Translations under genes and position numbers: made by a program
Notes under the pieces: generated by a model
Told to the model about the DNA's origin: nothing
Database searches by the model: none
What the model saw: only the letters and a program-made list of their open reading frames with translations
DNA from: Clonostachys chloroleuca
Lineage: Eukaryota > Ascomycota > Sordariomycetes > Hypocreales > Bionectriaceae
Length of the DNA: 64,000 nt
Reading direction: 5' to 3'
NCBI GenBank assembly: GCA_037952775.1
Contig: JBANAY010000003.1
Span: 2,356,001-2,420,000 of the forward strand
In this document: in pieces, positions 10,901 to 23,175 of the stretch
Numbering within the stretch: position 1 is the first letter of the stretch
Layout of the letters: each line of letters opens with the position of its first letter

Positions 10901-13692
10901 ACTCCTGACTTTGACCTCACCAGGGACTCGGGATACGGTGGGAGTCGAGGAACCCATTGCGTACCTGGGGATACTCTTAGGAAATGAGGTAACAACGGTC
11001 CCCCCAACTCCCCATGAAATTATTGGAGCACCTTTCCAGCGCTGCAACTGATCAAGCTCACGTCCATCAGTAGGCGGGACCATGATCATATTCAGAGATG
11101 TTCCCCTAGCTCTGTTATGTGAGTGCACCGCTGTGGTGCGCTTTGATTCTGACGCAGAATGCATGGGGGGGCGAGAAGCGGCTTCTGGCATTGGTGCAAA
11201 AGAAACACCACCTGGAGATTGAGTTGATGGTCTCGGGGGAGGGACAAACCCGGGATGAGCAGCCCCCGGAACATAATTCGAACTAGAATGCCGAGGAGGT
11301 GACAAAGTTGCCGAGCCAGCCCTAGAGGCTGAAGGTGGTGGGGTTTGACGCGACGTAGGAGGAACTGAGCTGTTCCGTGGTTCTTGATTGATACCTAGAG
11401 ATACCCCTGCTACAGACTGATCATCTTCCTCATCGACTTCTCGCGTGGGCGGAAGAGAAGGCATGCGATTCAAACGAGGTTCATACGATGAGCTGCTCAA
11501 GCGGCGCTCCCTGATATGACCGCCTTCGGTGCTGGTCTCGAAATGGGCCAAAGGGCTCGAGGTCCTCGGGAGGTGAGTCAATGCGGGAGACGCACCAGAG
11601 ACAACCCGAGTTGGGCTGTAGCCGCTCACTTGACGAGGAACAGGCGGGGCAGGCGAATATCGGGAGCCGACGGCTGGCGGGACGCCAGCCATGTGTGCAC
11701 TGTGAGCTGGCACAGGAGAGTATCGCGAAGCCTGGTTCGCGGGTGGCGGAGCTACTTGAGAAGGATGTTGTAGAGAGGCGTAAGGATTGGTTTTTTCGGG
11801 GGCTACCAGGTTTGCAATCCCAGATGGCTGTGGAGTTGGTTCCGACGGATGCAAAGGTGCTGCAGGAGCAAGACTCGGATGTTGCCCGAGGGGAGGCGTC
11901 GACATGGGAGGGCCTTTGGGAGGGCTCATGGGAGGAGCTGGGGATTCGGTGCGCATGCTTTGTCTGGATGCCGACCGCGGTTTCGAAGTCATAGGCAGCT
12001 CTTCGAAGAAACTACTGTTGCTGCGGGATAGGGGTGTCATTGGCTTCTGGGAGGGAGTAGATGGAGGATGGGAGCTAGCCGGTGGTGGAGCCGGAGAGTT
12101 CATGCTTGCGCTTCTTGATGGAGGAGGCGGAGGTTGCGATCCAATGGATGGGGAGCGACTTGATTGCGCGCTGGGCCTTCTGCGAGACTTGGGGACGCTG
12201 GTGGCTATATCAGAAGGAAGGTCATAAGGTGAAGAATAGCCCCCTTCGATTTGTCGGCGAAACTTTGTGCCTTCGTAGGTTCTGGAACTGGCTGGGCAGC
12301 TGGAACTTGAGCTTGCTGTTGTGGTGCGAAGTTGGTTGAGGAACCTGGTTGGGAGTAGAAAGGTGACGAAGTTACCGTAGGAGCAGTAGAGAACCCACGG
12401 GCATTTTGAGGTGCATACGGATTAGAAAATGAGGCCTGTCGTGATGGCGGTTGGATCGGCGGCGCTTGGGAAACTGTAGGAGGTTGTGTCTCCTCCTCCT
12501 CATCGTCCTCGAGAAGGCCCTCATCATCGCTGCCCAAAAAGGCTGCAGGGTCAACCTCTTCGGTCCCATTCCCAGCATTATCGAGTAGAAAGCCACCATC
12601 TTCATCGTCATCGCCAAACGCTTCTTGCCATTTTGCGTCCATTTCCCCAGAATTGACCGGCTTATCTCCAGATTCTTCCTCCTCCAAAGTGGTATCCATG
12701 GTCTTACGGGGAGAAAGGGGCTCCGACTCAAACCCTTGTAAAACCTGGCTTGTTGACTTGCGTTCCAGTGGGCGAATGGTTTGCTCAGTATCTACCGCTT
12801 GAGTCTGACCTTCGGAAGCTGTCGAGGCAAAGAAATCATCGTCGTTTCCATCATTGTCACCAAAGAAATTAGATGCTTCATCTGCCACAGCAGGCTTGTT
12901 GGGGCTTGCTGGGGCATCCGATCCTTGCTCACCTGAAAGCAATGGCAAACCTTCCTCATACCGTGCGTCGGCCACTTCGCCCTGGAAGCCTTGCACGTTG
13001 CCACCGATCGAGTGCGACGGACGATGCCGGGTGCGAGGGAGGCCTGACTCCTTTGCAGGGGCATCGGATGACGTTTCTTGCGACTGATGAGGGTATTCAG
13101 AATCTGAAAGATTCTCTGGGTCTTCTAAAAGATCAACCGTCTGGTTCAATGCTGAGGTGTTGCCTCCATGAGAAGAGGTTATCGGCGGAACTTCTGGGAA
13201 CGAATTTGATCGATCTGAAGGACCCATGAACTTAAATGGGTCGGTGTTGGATCGCGATAGGTTCCAGTCTGAATCTTCATCGTCGTGAAAATTGAGTTCA
13301 TGTGAAACTGTACGAGCGAAAGACATTGAACTCGAGTGTTGCGCATTAGTAGCGGAAGAAGTCTTTTCATTAGTTGTTGCAGATGGGGTATCGTTGGGTT
13401 GTGAGGATGTTGCGGTCTGTTCGGAGGGCAGCCAGGCACCACCTTGGACGTGCCCGTGCTCGTGCTCGTTGTCTGCTTCTCCCGTGAATGATTGGTCATT
13501 CTCGGAAACCAGAGTAGCGTCGAGATCAAAGTGGCCAGGTTCAGGCTCTAATGGCGTGCCATTGTGGAGCGAGTCCGGGGACCCGGGTGGTGATTCTTTG
13601 GTTTGCGACGAGTCGTTGGCTGTTGACGCAGGAGCATCATGGTTGGGCATGAGTGCAGGGTGCCATGCAGAACTTGGCTGATCGGCAGCCAT
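7928..13692 (-). CDS. sec16: COPII coat assembly scaffold Sec16, with one apparent frameshift
   Basis: Sec16 organises endoplasmic reticulum exit sites by binding Sec23/Sec24, Sec13 and Sar1. The product begins MAADQPSSAWHP and has a long acidic, Ser/Pro-rich N-terminus. A central conserved domain (QRWKGAPIISWGVGGTVVT) lies near residue 885. A helical ACE1/Sec13-binding region starts near residue 1060 (IRESLLKGDKENAIWAAVDK). A Pro/Tyr-rich repeat region follows, and the conserved end is SIDDLIG...GRYVDVMAKE. One 60-nt intron lies at 8524-8583. The frame breaks at a G5 run (minus strand; C5 at 12240-12244), inside the conserved block DKSKGGYSSPYDLP. One extra G gives 1,901 continuous codons, normal for fungal Sec16. 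Without it the gene would appear as two proteins of 495 and 1,391 residues. It is divergent from neo1. Confidence 0.93.
9235..9450 (-). repeat. Coding minisatellite, about 60-nt period, in sec16
   Basis: Three to four imperfect units of about 20 codons encode variants of SIGSGNPYEPTSQYAPAATP in the Pro/Tyr-rich part of Sec16. The units differ by scattered substitutions and one is shorter, so they are old enough to have diverged. Shorter YEPPSxQP motifs recur just downstream in the protein. Confidence 0.75.
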
Positions 13693-15179
13693 ACTGAATG
13701 TGAATTAATCGAAACCCCAGACTAAATAATAATAATAATAAACGAAGGAGACAGCAGAAACAAAGCCGCTGGAGCTGCTGGAACGCGACGAACACGCATT
13801 AGCTCAGGCCGGAGCGAAAGGGGGATTGGTCGCAAATGAAGCAGCGCATGCAGAGGTCGGTACTCACTCAGACGATTACCATATAAACGCTGCGCCCCGT
13901 TATATGATGATGCCGGTCACCATATCCAGCGCGGCAGAGGCAAGAACAAAGGGATATAATCAATTACGTGAATGGGCCAGCGATGAAAAGTGACAGTTGG
14001 CCTGTCCCGAAATTTAGGAGACAGACTGGTGTTGCAAGATAGATCTGGCTTATCGGGATCTAAGCAGTTTCCCCCTGCCCACTGTGGTTAGCCCGGAATT
14101 TATCCGCGTAGCATTCTTGATGCGGATAGTTGAGATTGTACGCCCATAATTAATTAATTACGTCGTTTGTCTTGTAGGGATTATGCATTTGCCCTGTCTC
14201 AGCTTCTGCATGACCTTCCTGCATAGCCTGTCCCGAGTTAATTTTGCTGGATAGTAGGTAATCTACTTGATGGTTGACATGAACGTGTTTAGTCCTGGCA
14301 GACAGGCCACTAACAAAATGGACCAGAGTACCTACGGACCCAGCCGGCTGCACTACCTATTTCGACCAGGAGTCACAAGAGCCGATCTGCAGGCAGCTGC
14401 TGGCTTTAGCATGCCACTAATACTCTCGGCAGTGGCATGGCTGATGATTGAAGCACGGGCAATTGACCCTGGCATATTTCGCCATAATTAGGTTTACTAC
14501 TCTGCCCAATAGGTAGAGGATAAATACGAGGTGAACACTATCACCACAAAAGACGAAATCCAAGATGCTCAAGCATAATGAGCCTCAAAGAAAAAAAGAC
14601 CTAGAAGTCTCAGGTGAACAGGCGTTGATAACCACCAGCGTCTGTTGGACTAGTGATTTTCATGCAGGGACATGACGCAGCCGTCCAGGTCATCCGCGGC
14701 ACCCTGGACTCCGTGTGTGTGGCCTGTGATAGGTCTGCGCGGCCAACGTCACTGCACCAGGCAGCTAAGATAGCAGCTGCTGTACCTGGCCTACCCGGTA
14801 GCACGAACCGTTAATATGGGCCAGCGTATCCTCAAGCCAGCCAGACTTACAGCCATCTTGCTATCTAAATAAAATCCAACGAATAGCAGGACCTACCATC
14901 CTAACGTGGCTTCTACTTATGAATTCGCAGGCATAAATAATCGACCACACTCGCGCAACTGTTCTATCCTAGGAGCTGGCCAAGACTTGCGCTGCTGCTA
15001 CATTTAGTCCTGGGCGCCGATATCGACGAGCTCTCGCAAGCGCTATCCCGCCGCTGAAACAAGCTACATTGGTCTCGCATCGCACGCATCATCAGACAAC
15101 TTGGCACATCATGTTGACAGCCCCCTGAACCCTTCTCGCCCTTGACCATCGACGCGATATCTTCAAGTTCTGATGCGGC
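13693..15179. other. Divergent promoter region, sec16 / neo1
   Basis: These 1,487 bases lie between divergent sec16 and neo1. The stretch contains an (AAT)5 microsatellite at 13725-13739, just upstream of the sec16 ATG, and a TAATTAATTAATTA-type stretch near 14150. No gene is supported. Confidence 0.5.
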
Positions 15180-18100
15180 ATGTCTTCCTCAACACCGCTT
15201 CGACCGAATGATCCGCCCGATTCTCCAGCGCACGACTCCGATTCGGATCTCGACCTAGACGTCAACGAGCTTGACCCAATTTCAACAGAACCAACCCAAG
15301 GTTCTTCAGGAGGGCGAAACATCGCAGAGCGCAGAACGTCAAGAATAGCGTTACGGAACTTGCGCATGGGTGGAGTCCGCCGTGTCAATAACAGAGGTCG
15401 CGGGTATGGCGAGCTGGGTCAGGATAGGGAGGAATGGGACGCCGACACCGAGGGCTTGCTGGCTGAGGAAGAAAGAGATGAGCGGGAAGGAGACCGGAGC
15501 CCTCTACTAGGAGGCGAAATTACCCCTTTGCGCCCGACAAGGAGGCCGTCATTGAGACTCCCAAGCTTCCTGTCGAGGAATAGAGCACCCCAGGCTGAGG
15601 CGCCCCGCGACCAGGACGATGACAACATCGCAGAGGAGGACGATTCGTCTGATTCACGGCTGATCGCGGTCGGCTCTCGCCAAGGGACGAAATTTCCTCA
15701 CAACGTCGTCTCGAACGCAAAGTACACAGCATTCACTTTTCTTCCCGTCACCCTTTACAACGAATTCTCCTTTTTCTTCAACATGTACTTCCTTTTGGTT
15801 GCCCTTTCGCAAATAATACCTGCATTGCGCATTGGCTACTTGACGACTTACATTGCCCCGTTGGCATTTGTCCTGGCGATAACAATGGGAAAGGAAGCAT
15901 ACGATGACATTGAACGACGGAAACGAGACACCGAGGCCAATTCGGAATCGTACACCATCCTTAAATTTGACGAGCCGCACACTGCCGCACACGCCTCGCG
16001 ACAGCAACGCACGATGAGATCAAACAGTACGAGGACAAGCCAAAAAAGACCTAGAACAAGCCGCCAGGATTTGGCCGCTATTCGGGAAGAAGAGGACAAT
16101 GGGGCTGGGATGTTTGTTCCATCGTCAAAGGTAGAGGAGGTTCAGCGCAAATCGAAAGATCTCAAAGTGGGAGACGTCCTCAAGCTCACAAAAGGGCAGC
16201 GAGTACCCGCGGACGTTGTGATTCTCAAATGTTGCTCTGCCGAGGGGGCTCACACCAGTTCCACGGAGACGGAGGATGAAGAATTGCTTCCCCTTGATGA
16301 CGCGGATAGCTCGCCAAAGGCCAACGGGAAGAAACCAGACACTGCCAAGGCCGAAGACGAAGAAGAAGGAGGAACTGCTGGGGAAACATTCATTCGAACC
16401 GATCAATTGGACGGTGAGACGGACTGGAAGCTGCGACTTGCTTCGCCTTTGACACAAAACCTTGAGCCCGAGGAATTTGTTCGCTTGCGGGTAACTGCTG
16501 GTAAGCCCGATAGGAAAGTAAACGAATTTTATGGGACTGTCGAACTTGTATCATCTAGGGCAGAGTCTCTGAGCCAGCAGACGTTATCGAATTACGATGG
16601 CGAGGGTGGCGGCCAGTCAGCTGCGCTCTCCATTGACAACACGGCTTGGGCTAACACCGTGATTGCATCACAGGCCACGACCCTAGCCGTGATTTTGTAC
16701 ACTGGTACTCAGACTCGATCGGCAATGTCGACTGCCCCGTCGCGTTCCAAGACAGGCTTACTGGAATACGAAATAAATTCCCTAACCAAAATCCTTTGCG
16801 CCTTGACCCTCCTTCTCTCCATCATCTTGGTCGCCATTCATGGTTTCGAATACACACAGGGAAAAGAGTGGTACATCAAAATGATGCGCTTCCTTGTGTT
16901 ATTCTCAACTATTGTCCCAATCAGCCTGCGAGTCAATCTGGACCTTGGAAAAAGTGCATTCTCGTGGTTTATTCAGCGTGATCCTGGAATGCCTGGCGCT
17001 GTTGTTCGTACGAGCACCATCCCTGAAGACCTTGGACGAATTGAGTATCTTCTGAGTGACAAGACCGGAACACTTACTCAGAATGAGATGGAGATGAAGA
17101 AGATTCATATTGGAACTGTATCGTATGCGAATGAGGCCATGGACGAGGTTTTGGCCTATGTTCAGCAAGGATTCCATTCTCGGCCAACTGGCTCTGGATC
17201 GTCTACCACATCGTCAACCGCTCTCGTCACCCCCTCGACCATGGCCTTGGCTGCTGCGAACGCAGGGGCTACCCGCACCAGAAGAGAGATTGGATCTCGC
17301 GTTCGTGACGTCGTTCTCGCCCTAGCTCTATGCCATAATGTCACGCCTACTACTGATATTGAAGATGGAAGGGAGGTGACCTCATACCAGGCTTCCTCAC
17401 CAGATGAGATTGCTATTGTCAAGTGGACAGAGTCTGTTGGCCTGAGACTTACCGCACGTGATCGCAAAAGTATGACACTGGAGACCACGGATGGTGCGAA
17501 GATTGTGGTCAAGGTCCGAATTTTGGACGTCTTTCCATTTACATCCGAGGGCAAGCGAATGGGTATCATTGTTCAATTTCTCACGGACAGCCGGGTTAAA
17601 AATCCTGACCTGTCAGCAGGGGAGATATGGTTCTATCAAAAGGGAGCAGACACCGTCATGGGTGCGATTGTTGCTGCCAACGATTGGCTGGATGAGGAGA
17701 CTGCAAACATGGCTCGGGAGGGCCTTCGCACCCTGGTGGTGGGCAGAAAGAAGCTCTCATATCAGCAATACCAGGAGTTCTCGGGGCAGTATCAAGAGGC
17801 ATCTTTGTCTATTTCAGGGCGCGATGCCGGCATGCAGCGGGTTGTCACTCACCATCTTGAGCGTGATCTGGAACTCCTTGGGGTCACTGGTGTCGAAGAT
17901 AAACTCCAAAAAGATGTCAAACCTTCTCTTGAACTATTGCGCAATGCCGGTATCAAAATCTGGATGTTGACTGGTGACAAGGTCGAGACAGCAAGATGCG
18001 TTGCTGTGTCTTCAAAACTTGTGGCCAGGGGTCAGTATATCCACACTGTGACCAAGCTCAAGAAGAACGATGTTGCTCAGGACAACCTCGATTTCCTGCA

Positions 18101-19232
18101 TAGCAAACTCGATGCATGCCTCCTCATCGATGGCGAAAGCCTCACGCATTATCTCACTTACTTCCCCACAGAGTTCATCTCGGTTGCTGTTCTTCTACCA
18201 ACTGTTGTTGCTTGCCGCTGCTCGCCGACGCAGAAAGCCGACGTGGCAAAGCTCATCCGAGATTACACGAAAAAGCGAGTCTGCTGTATTGGTGATGGTG
18301 GAAACGACGTGTCTATGATCCAAGCGGCTGATGTAGGTGTGGGCATCGTTGGCAAGGAGGGCCGGCAGGCGAGTCTGGCTGCCGACTTCTCAATTGATCA
18401 ATTCTACCACCTTGTGAAGCTTCTTGTTTGGCATGGACGCAATAGCTACAAACGCAGTGCAAAGCTCGCACAATTCGTCATTCACCGTGGTCTCATCATT
18501 GCTGTTTGTCAAACTGTCTTCAGCATTGCTCGCAAATTTGAGCCTCAAGGATTATACAAGGTCAGTTTTTCCCAGTGCTTTGTATTTTATCATGATTGAT
18601 ACTACCTGTAATGCCAAAAGAAAAGAAAAGATGGCTAACTGCGTTACAGGACTGGCTTCTTGTTGGATATGCGACTGTGTACACTGCTGCTCCGGTCCTT
18701 AGTCTCGTGCTTGATAAAGACGTGGACGAAAATCTAGCTAATCTCTATCCCGAATTGTACAAGGAGCTCACGTCGGGCCGATCACTTTCATACCGCACCT
18801 TTTTCGTCTGGGTTCTGGTTTCCATCTATCAGGGAAGCGTAATCCAGGGCCTTGCTCAAGTCTTGAACGCCGACCAGGATAAGATGGTCGCCGTCAGTTA
18901 TACCGTACTGATCCTCAACGAACTCATCATGGTCGCTATCGAGATCACCACATGGCATTATATCATGATCCTAAGTATTGTCGGCACGTTTTTGATTTAT
19001 GTCGGGTCGATGCCTTTCCTTGGGGCTTATTACCCCTTACAATTCTTAATCACTTGGTAAGGGAACCCTTCTCCCGTAATCTATTTTTGGATTTGAATTG
19101 ACTCTTTTGAACAGGGGTTTTATCTGGCGCGTATTGGCTATTGGGGCGGTGTCACTTATACCACCTTGGGCGGCTAAGGTTATTAGGAGAACAATGAAGC
19201 CGCCGTCTTATAGAAAGGTGCAAAGCACCTGA
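15180..19232 (+). CDS. neo1: P4-type ATPase, aminophospholipid flippase Neo1 (ATP9 class)
   Basis: Three exons (15180-18560, 18650-19056, 19115-19232) encode 1,301 residues. The product flips aminophospholipids to the cytosolic leaflet of Golgi and endosomal membranes, driven by ATP. Visible signatures are the P4 actuator motif DGETDWKLR near residue 411, the phosphorylation motif DKTGTLTQNE with Asp627, LTGDKVETA, and the hinge GDGGNDVSMIQ near residue 1038. About ten hydrophobic segments are present, and a basic, Ser-rich N-terminus of about 170 residues precedes the first. The final exons supply the last four to six membrane helices, starting DWLLVGYATVYTAAPV. The long insertion between the first helices and the actuator motif, and the lack of typical Drs2/Dnf C-terminal regions, fit Neo1 rather than the other flippases. 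The frame is intact throughout, including across a C5 run at 17230-17234. Confidence 0.93.
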
Positions 19233-19407
19233 GTGTACTGTATTTAGAATTTCCTTATTATCATTACCGCATAGCGTGCGTAACTAGTTTATTTTTGGTC
19301 ATTATGAAGAGGAACACTAAATGTACATCTGTCCGGTCAATTTTACATGCTTATCCATATGTTCTGAGGTTGACCTCGAAATCCAATGTATCGTGAAACG
19401 TACAAAA

Positions 19408-20750
19408 TTACAACTTCAACACAAGCCACTCAGATGCCAGCCGTGGCTCAAGGCTCTGAATTTGGCCCGCGACCCCTCCCAGGGGACCCTGCGTGTGCTT
19501 CCCGCCCTGCCACACCTTGGGGCCGGCGTAGTGCGAGACGAACCCGTCCGGCCCAGAGACGATGAAGAGGTTCTTCCCGGGGAGGGCGCCCTCCGTGGGC
19601 GCGCAGCTACACGGCGGGCTGTCGGACTCGAACTCGGACGCCTCCTCGTGCAGCTTTTGGTTGTGCAGGAAGCACCTGGCCCCCGTCACGGACGCCGAGG
19701 GCTGGTGTCCCTCGGTCGTCCGAACTAGCGCCTTGCGGATGTTCTCTAGGCTGAAGGACGAGCCTTCCTCGTCCACCACGACCTGCACGTCGATCCTGGA
19801 CCCGTACTTGGCCTTCATCTCCGCGAGCTGGCGAGCCACGGGGCCGGGATCCCGGATGTTGACGCCGAGCTCTGTCGGCTCGCCCCCTTCTTCCAGAACT
19901 CCCACCAGCACGGCCCAGCGGACGAGGTGGGTTTGGTGCCCTGGACCTCGCGGCGGCTCCGCACCGCCCAGAGGAGGCTCACGCTCGTGTCCTGGTACCC
20001 GTCGAGCGCGACCTGGGCGGCCTGCATGCCGGGTACGATGCCCGTCCCGCCGGCGAGGAAGACGATGCCCTTGCTGGCGCCGAGGCGGTTGACCAGGTCG
20101 AAGCCGACGTGGGGCCCGCGGAGCCAGACGTCCTGGCCGACGCGGAGGCGGCAGAGGTAGTTTGACATCTCGCCGTCGCCGACGGCGCGGATGTAGAACC
20201 GCAGGACGCCGCTCCTGTCCTCCTCTGAAATTTGGGATGGAGGGAGGGGGGTGTAGTGGCGGGAGATTTGGACCTCTGGCTGCTTGAACTCGACTGACCA
20301 GAGGGGGTGGCGCCAGCCGCTGGACGAGGGGAGGAGGTATGGCGGGTTGGGGTCCGGGTTCCGTGGGGTGATGGTAATCACAAAGGACGAAGGGGAGAGG
20401 GCTTCGCGTGAGGTGATTTGGTAGGGGACGAAGGTCTTGCTGTTGAGGGTCGTCTGCTTGGAGGACGCGGGAGAGTTGGTGTAGTAGTACAGGATACCAC
20501 CAAATACCAGGCCAATGGCGAGAAACCGGCCGGGTCTCTTGGACTTCTTTGGTGGTGATGGGGAAGATGCAGTTGAGTAGGCTCTAGAGGATCCTCTACC
20601 GGAATAGACGCCTTGGGAGAGTATAAACGAGGCTGCTCTAGGTCTTGGCCAAGGAGCAGCCCTGGGGCATCTGATCTCAGCCAGACGAGCCTCGAAGGCT
20701 CCTGTGGCAACCCCATGCCGGACCCTCGTCCATGTACATGGTTGAGCCAT
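19408..20750 (-). CDS. cyc2: Mitochondrial flavoprotein Cyc2-like (cytochrome c import/maturation factor), with one apparent frameshift
   Basis: The protein has an Arg-rich, probably mitochondrial leader and one membrane helix (FLAIGLVFGGILYYY, about residues 75-90). A ferredoxin-reductase-like flavin/NAD(P) fold follows, with the motifs RFYIRAVGDGEMSNYL, FLAGGTGIVPGMQ and LFIVSGPDGFVSHYAG. This matches the Cyc2 family, inner-membrane flavoproteins that support haem attachment to cytochrome c. A more distant NADH-cytochrome b5 reductase relative is the alternative. The frame breaks at a G5 run (plus strand C5 at 19883-19887), shortly after CWWEFWKKG. The C-terminal 160 residues continue in the neighbouring frame, and one extra G restores 447 codons. 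Single exon. It is convergent with neo1, 175 bases away. Confidence 0.8.
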
Positions 20751-21380
20751 TGGGACAGAAATACAGCCCAGGCGAAAGTTTGGGGCAGTCGAAGTAAAAT
20801 GCAGTTGAGGTGATCAGAAACACCGTGAAAATGCTGGATGCATGTAGTGGGTGTGACTGTCCGCTGATCCGGAAGCTCAGCCGGACAGACGCCAACAAGG
20901 CAACTCGCTCGGAGGGCGCGAATAAGAGATCGGGCGGGTGTGACGTTGACGACTCACCGGGTCCCGAACAAGCCAAAGACGGGCGGGACTACCCAGCCAT
21001 GATGAAAATGAGTGTAATAACCGGACCTTGATGCTTGTTTGACCAACGGTTTTGACTGGCCTGAAAATTAGTGACGATCCATCCCAGCCCCACATTATTT
21101 TCAGAGGCATCTGATGGCATCTGAGATGAATCTACTAAGGGAATATTGCATTGTGAAATGGTATACTTTGTACATGGTTCATATTACCCTTCTAGATCAT
21201 ATAGGAAGAGACATGTGGCGTTCCTTTATAAATAAGGTACTTCAGAAGTTGAGCAGTAATCATGTTGTCAGATGCCTCGTAGCAACGGGATGAATTCATG
21301 TAGATTCTAGGCCCGGTGATAATATAATAACCCAAATATGTTTCCAGCTCTATAATAATACAAATGTAATGTCGTAAGTC
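20751..21380. other. Intergenic region, cyc2 promoter side
   Basis: These 630 bases lie between the cyc2 start and the aim32 stop, with both genes on the minus strand. The part near cyc2 is GC-rich and the rest is AT-rich with short direct AT stretches. No gene is seen. Confidence 0.5.
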
Positions 21381-22577
21381 TCATAACCGTAATATCTTCC
21401 TGTCCGAATCTATCCCCCCCCTAAACATATCCTCCACAACATTCCCCTTCACCACCGTCTCATTCACTAATCCCTCCACATGCTTCGGCTCAACCCTCCC
21501 GTACCAGATCCCCTTCCCTGCTAATGGATGCGGCTTTCCACCGTTTTGCAGCAGCTTGGGAGGCAGGTAGATGATCACGTTGCCCGCAAACTTGTGCCCG
21601 CCAATGTGGCTCACCAGCCCGACCCTCACCCCCGTCACCTTCTCCTCCTCCCCCACGCTGCCCTCAATCTGGCTCGCCTCCTCCGCCGCATCGCGAACCA
21701 CCACAGGCCCCCTCCGCACCTCGAACCCGTCCGTCCTCCCCAGCTTCTCCTTAAACTCACCCCGCAGCAGCGGGCCCATCACGCCGCACCTCGCATCCCG
21801 CCCGCCGTGCCCGCAGATGAGCACCAGCACCTCGTCAACGTCCTGCACGCCGGGCAGCAGGCTCCTGTACGTCTCGTCCCGCGTCATCAGATCGCGATGT
21901 ATCGGTGACAGCCCCCCGTGCGCCGTGTGCAGCGTCGTCGGTAGCAGATACCCCTTGGCCAGCGCCTGGACGGCCTCGAAGGACACGCGCGGGAGGAAGG
22001 GCACGTACTTGAACGACGGGAGGATGTACGCCGAGGTGGTCTGCACTTCGCGCCGCGGCGGGATCGAGCTGGGCATGGACGAGTTCAATACGGAGACGTT
22101 GTGGAACGGCTGATTATTCAACATTGTCAGCTCTCTACCCAGTCTGCTCAGTCAAGAATCGAGGTTTAACTAAGCACTCACGTCTCTGTACTTGCCGCCG
22201 CGCCCAAACAGCTCCTTCAAGTCCGCCGCAAGGTTATCCCCGCTGTTCTCCTCCTCGATCCGCGACACCCAGTCGTCCTGCCCGGTGCACACCAGCACGT
22301 GCTCCGCGTACCCGGCCACGACCCCGTTGAGCGGGCTCTTGTGGTCAATGTCCAGGTCCTCTGGCATGGACGCGCACGAGCAGGTCGGCGAGGGACACGT
22401 CGGGATCGTAGGGAACGGCGGCGGCTTCGGCTTCAGTCGGGAGGTCCTCTCGCTCTGCCCTCCCGAGCTGCGCGGCGCCGACGACCCGGCCGCCGCAGCT
22501 TCAGCGGCGAAGCATCGTCTAGCCGCTGGGACGGACGTAATGGTCGGCCGGAGGAGCCATTGGCTTCTAGCCCGCAT
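21381..22577 (-). CDS. aim32: Aim32-like mitochondrial thioredoxin-fold ferredoxin (sucrase/ferredoxin-like family)
   Basis: Two exons (22577-22182 and 22109-21381, a 72-nt intron with a GTGAGT donor) encode 374 residues. I chose the ATG at 22577 because it begins MRARSQWLLRPTITSVPAAR, a typical mitochondrial presequence; an upstream in-frame ATG at 22652 would add 25 residues. The N-terminal Cys cluster (CPSPTCSC) is followed by MPEDLDIDHKSPLNG. The C-terminal domain contains HGGRDARCGVMG and HIGGHKFAGNVIIY. These are hallmarks of the Apd1/Aim32 family, whose members bind an Fe-S cluster with Cys and His ligands. Aim32 acts in the mitochondrial matrix and intermembrane space in redox control. 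The frame is intact, including across a G8 run near the 3' end. Confidence 0.85.
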
Positions 22578-23175
22578 TCTTTTCTTCCAAGAACCAGAGA
22601 CGACCGAATTGTTCGCTCCCAGGTCTTGGAAAGCCGGAGTGGGAAGGACCAAAAGAGTGTGGGTGTAAGAAGCGGCGAGGCAGCGAGCAGCAGGTCAAGT
22701 ATTAATAATAAGCCGAACCCGAGAAGCTGTCGGAAGCCGAGATGCGTCATAAGCCTAGGAAAATAACCCGCCAGCTCCATCAATCGAACTTGGCCCTCGA
22801 TGCTTCCCCACATCGGAGATGCAGCTGCATCGATGGACGTACCCCACAAACTAGGTCCTAAATATAAACGCCGAACACTCGACATCTTTCATCGTTTGTA
22901 ATGCACTCACTAATAAAAACCAAGTCGAGTTCATTCTAGAAATTGTATGCTGATGTCAACTTAAAATCTTATCTATAGTAGCGCTCCCTAGACACCGATG
23001 ATCACAAAAGAGAATCCAACAATCCAAGCTGTAGCAACACCCTGCCTACTCAGTGTTGTGTTATGCATATCCAATACCCAACTAGAAAATGTGCCAATCT
23101 TTAGTCAACAGACAAGAAGAAAAAACTCCCTAGCGCTCTAACCCGAAGTCAATTTGTATTCATCGTCCGTCCCCC
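22578..23175. other. Intergenic region upstream of aim32
   Basis: About 600 bases lie between the aim32 start and the 3' end of the transporter gene, both on the minus strand. An alternative aim32 start lies at 22652. No other gene is supported. Confidence 0.45.

Noticed and set aside
7928..12103. Treating the 1,391-codon frame and the 495-codon frame at 12205-13692 as two separate genes
   Set aside because: The break falls inside the conserved Sec16 block DKSKGGYSSPYDLP at a G5 run. The second frame has family-like sequence upstream of its first ATG, so it is one gene with one missing base.
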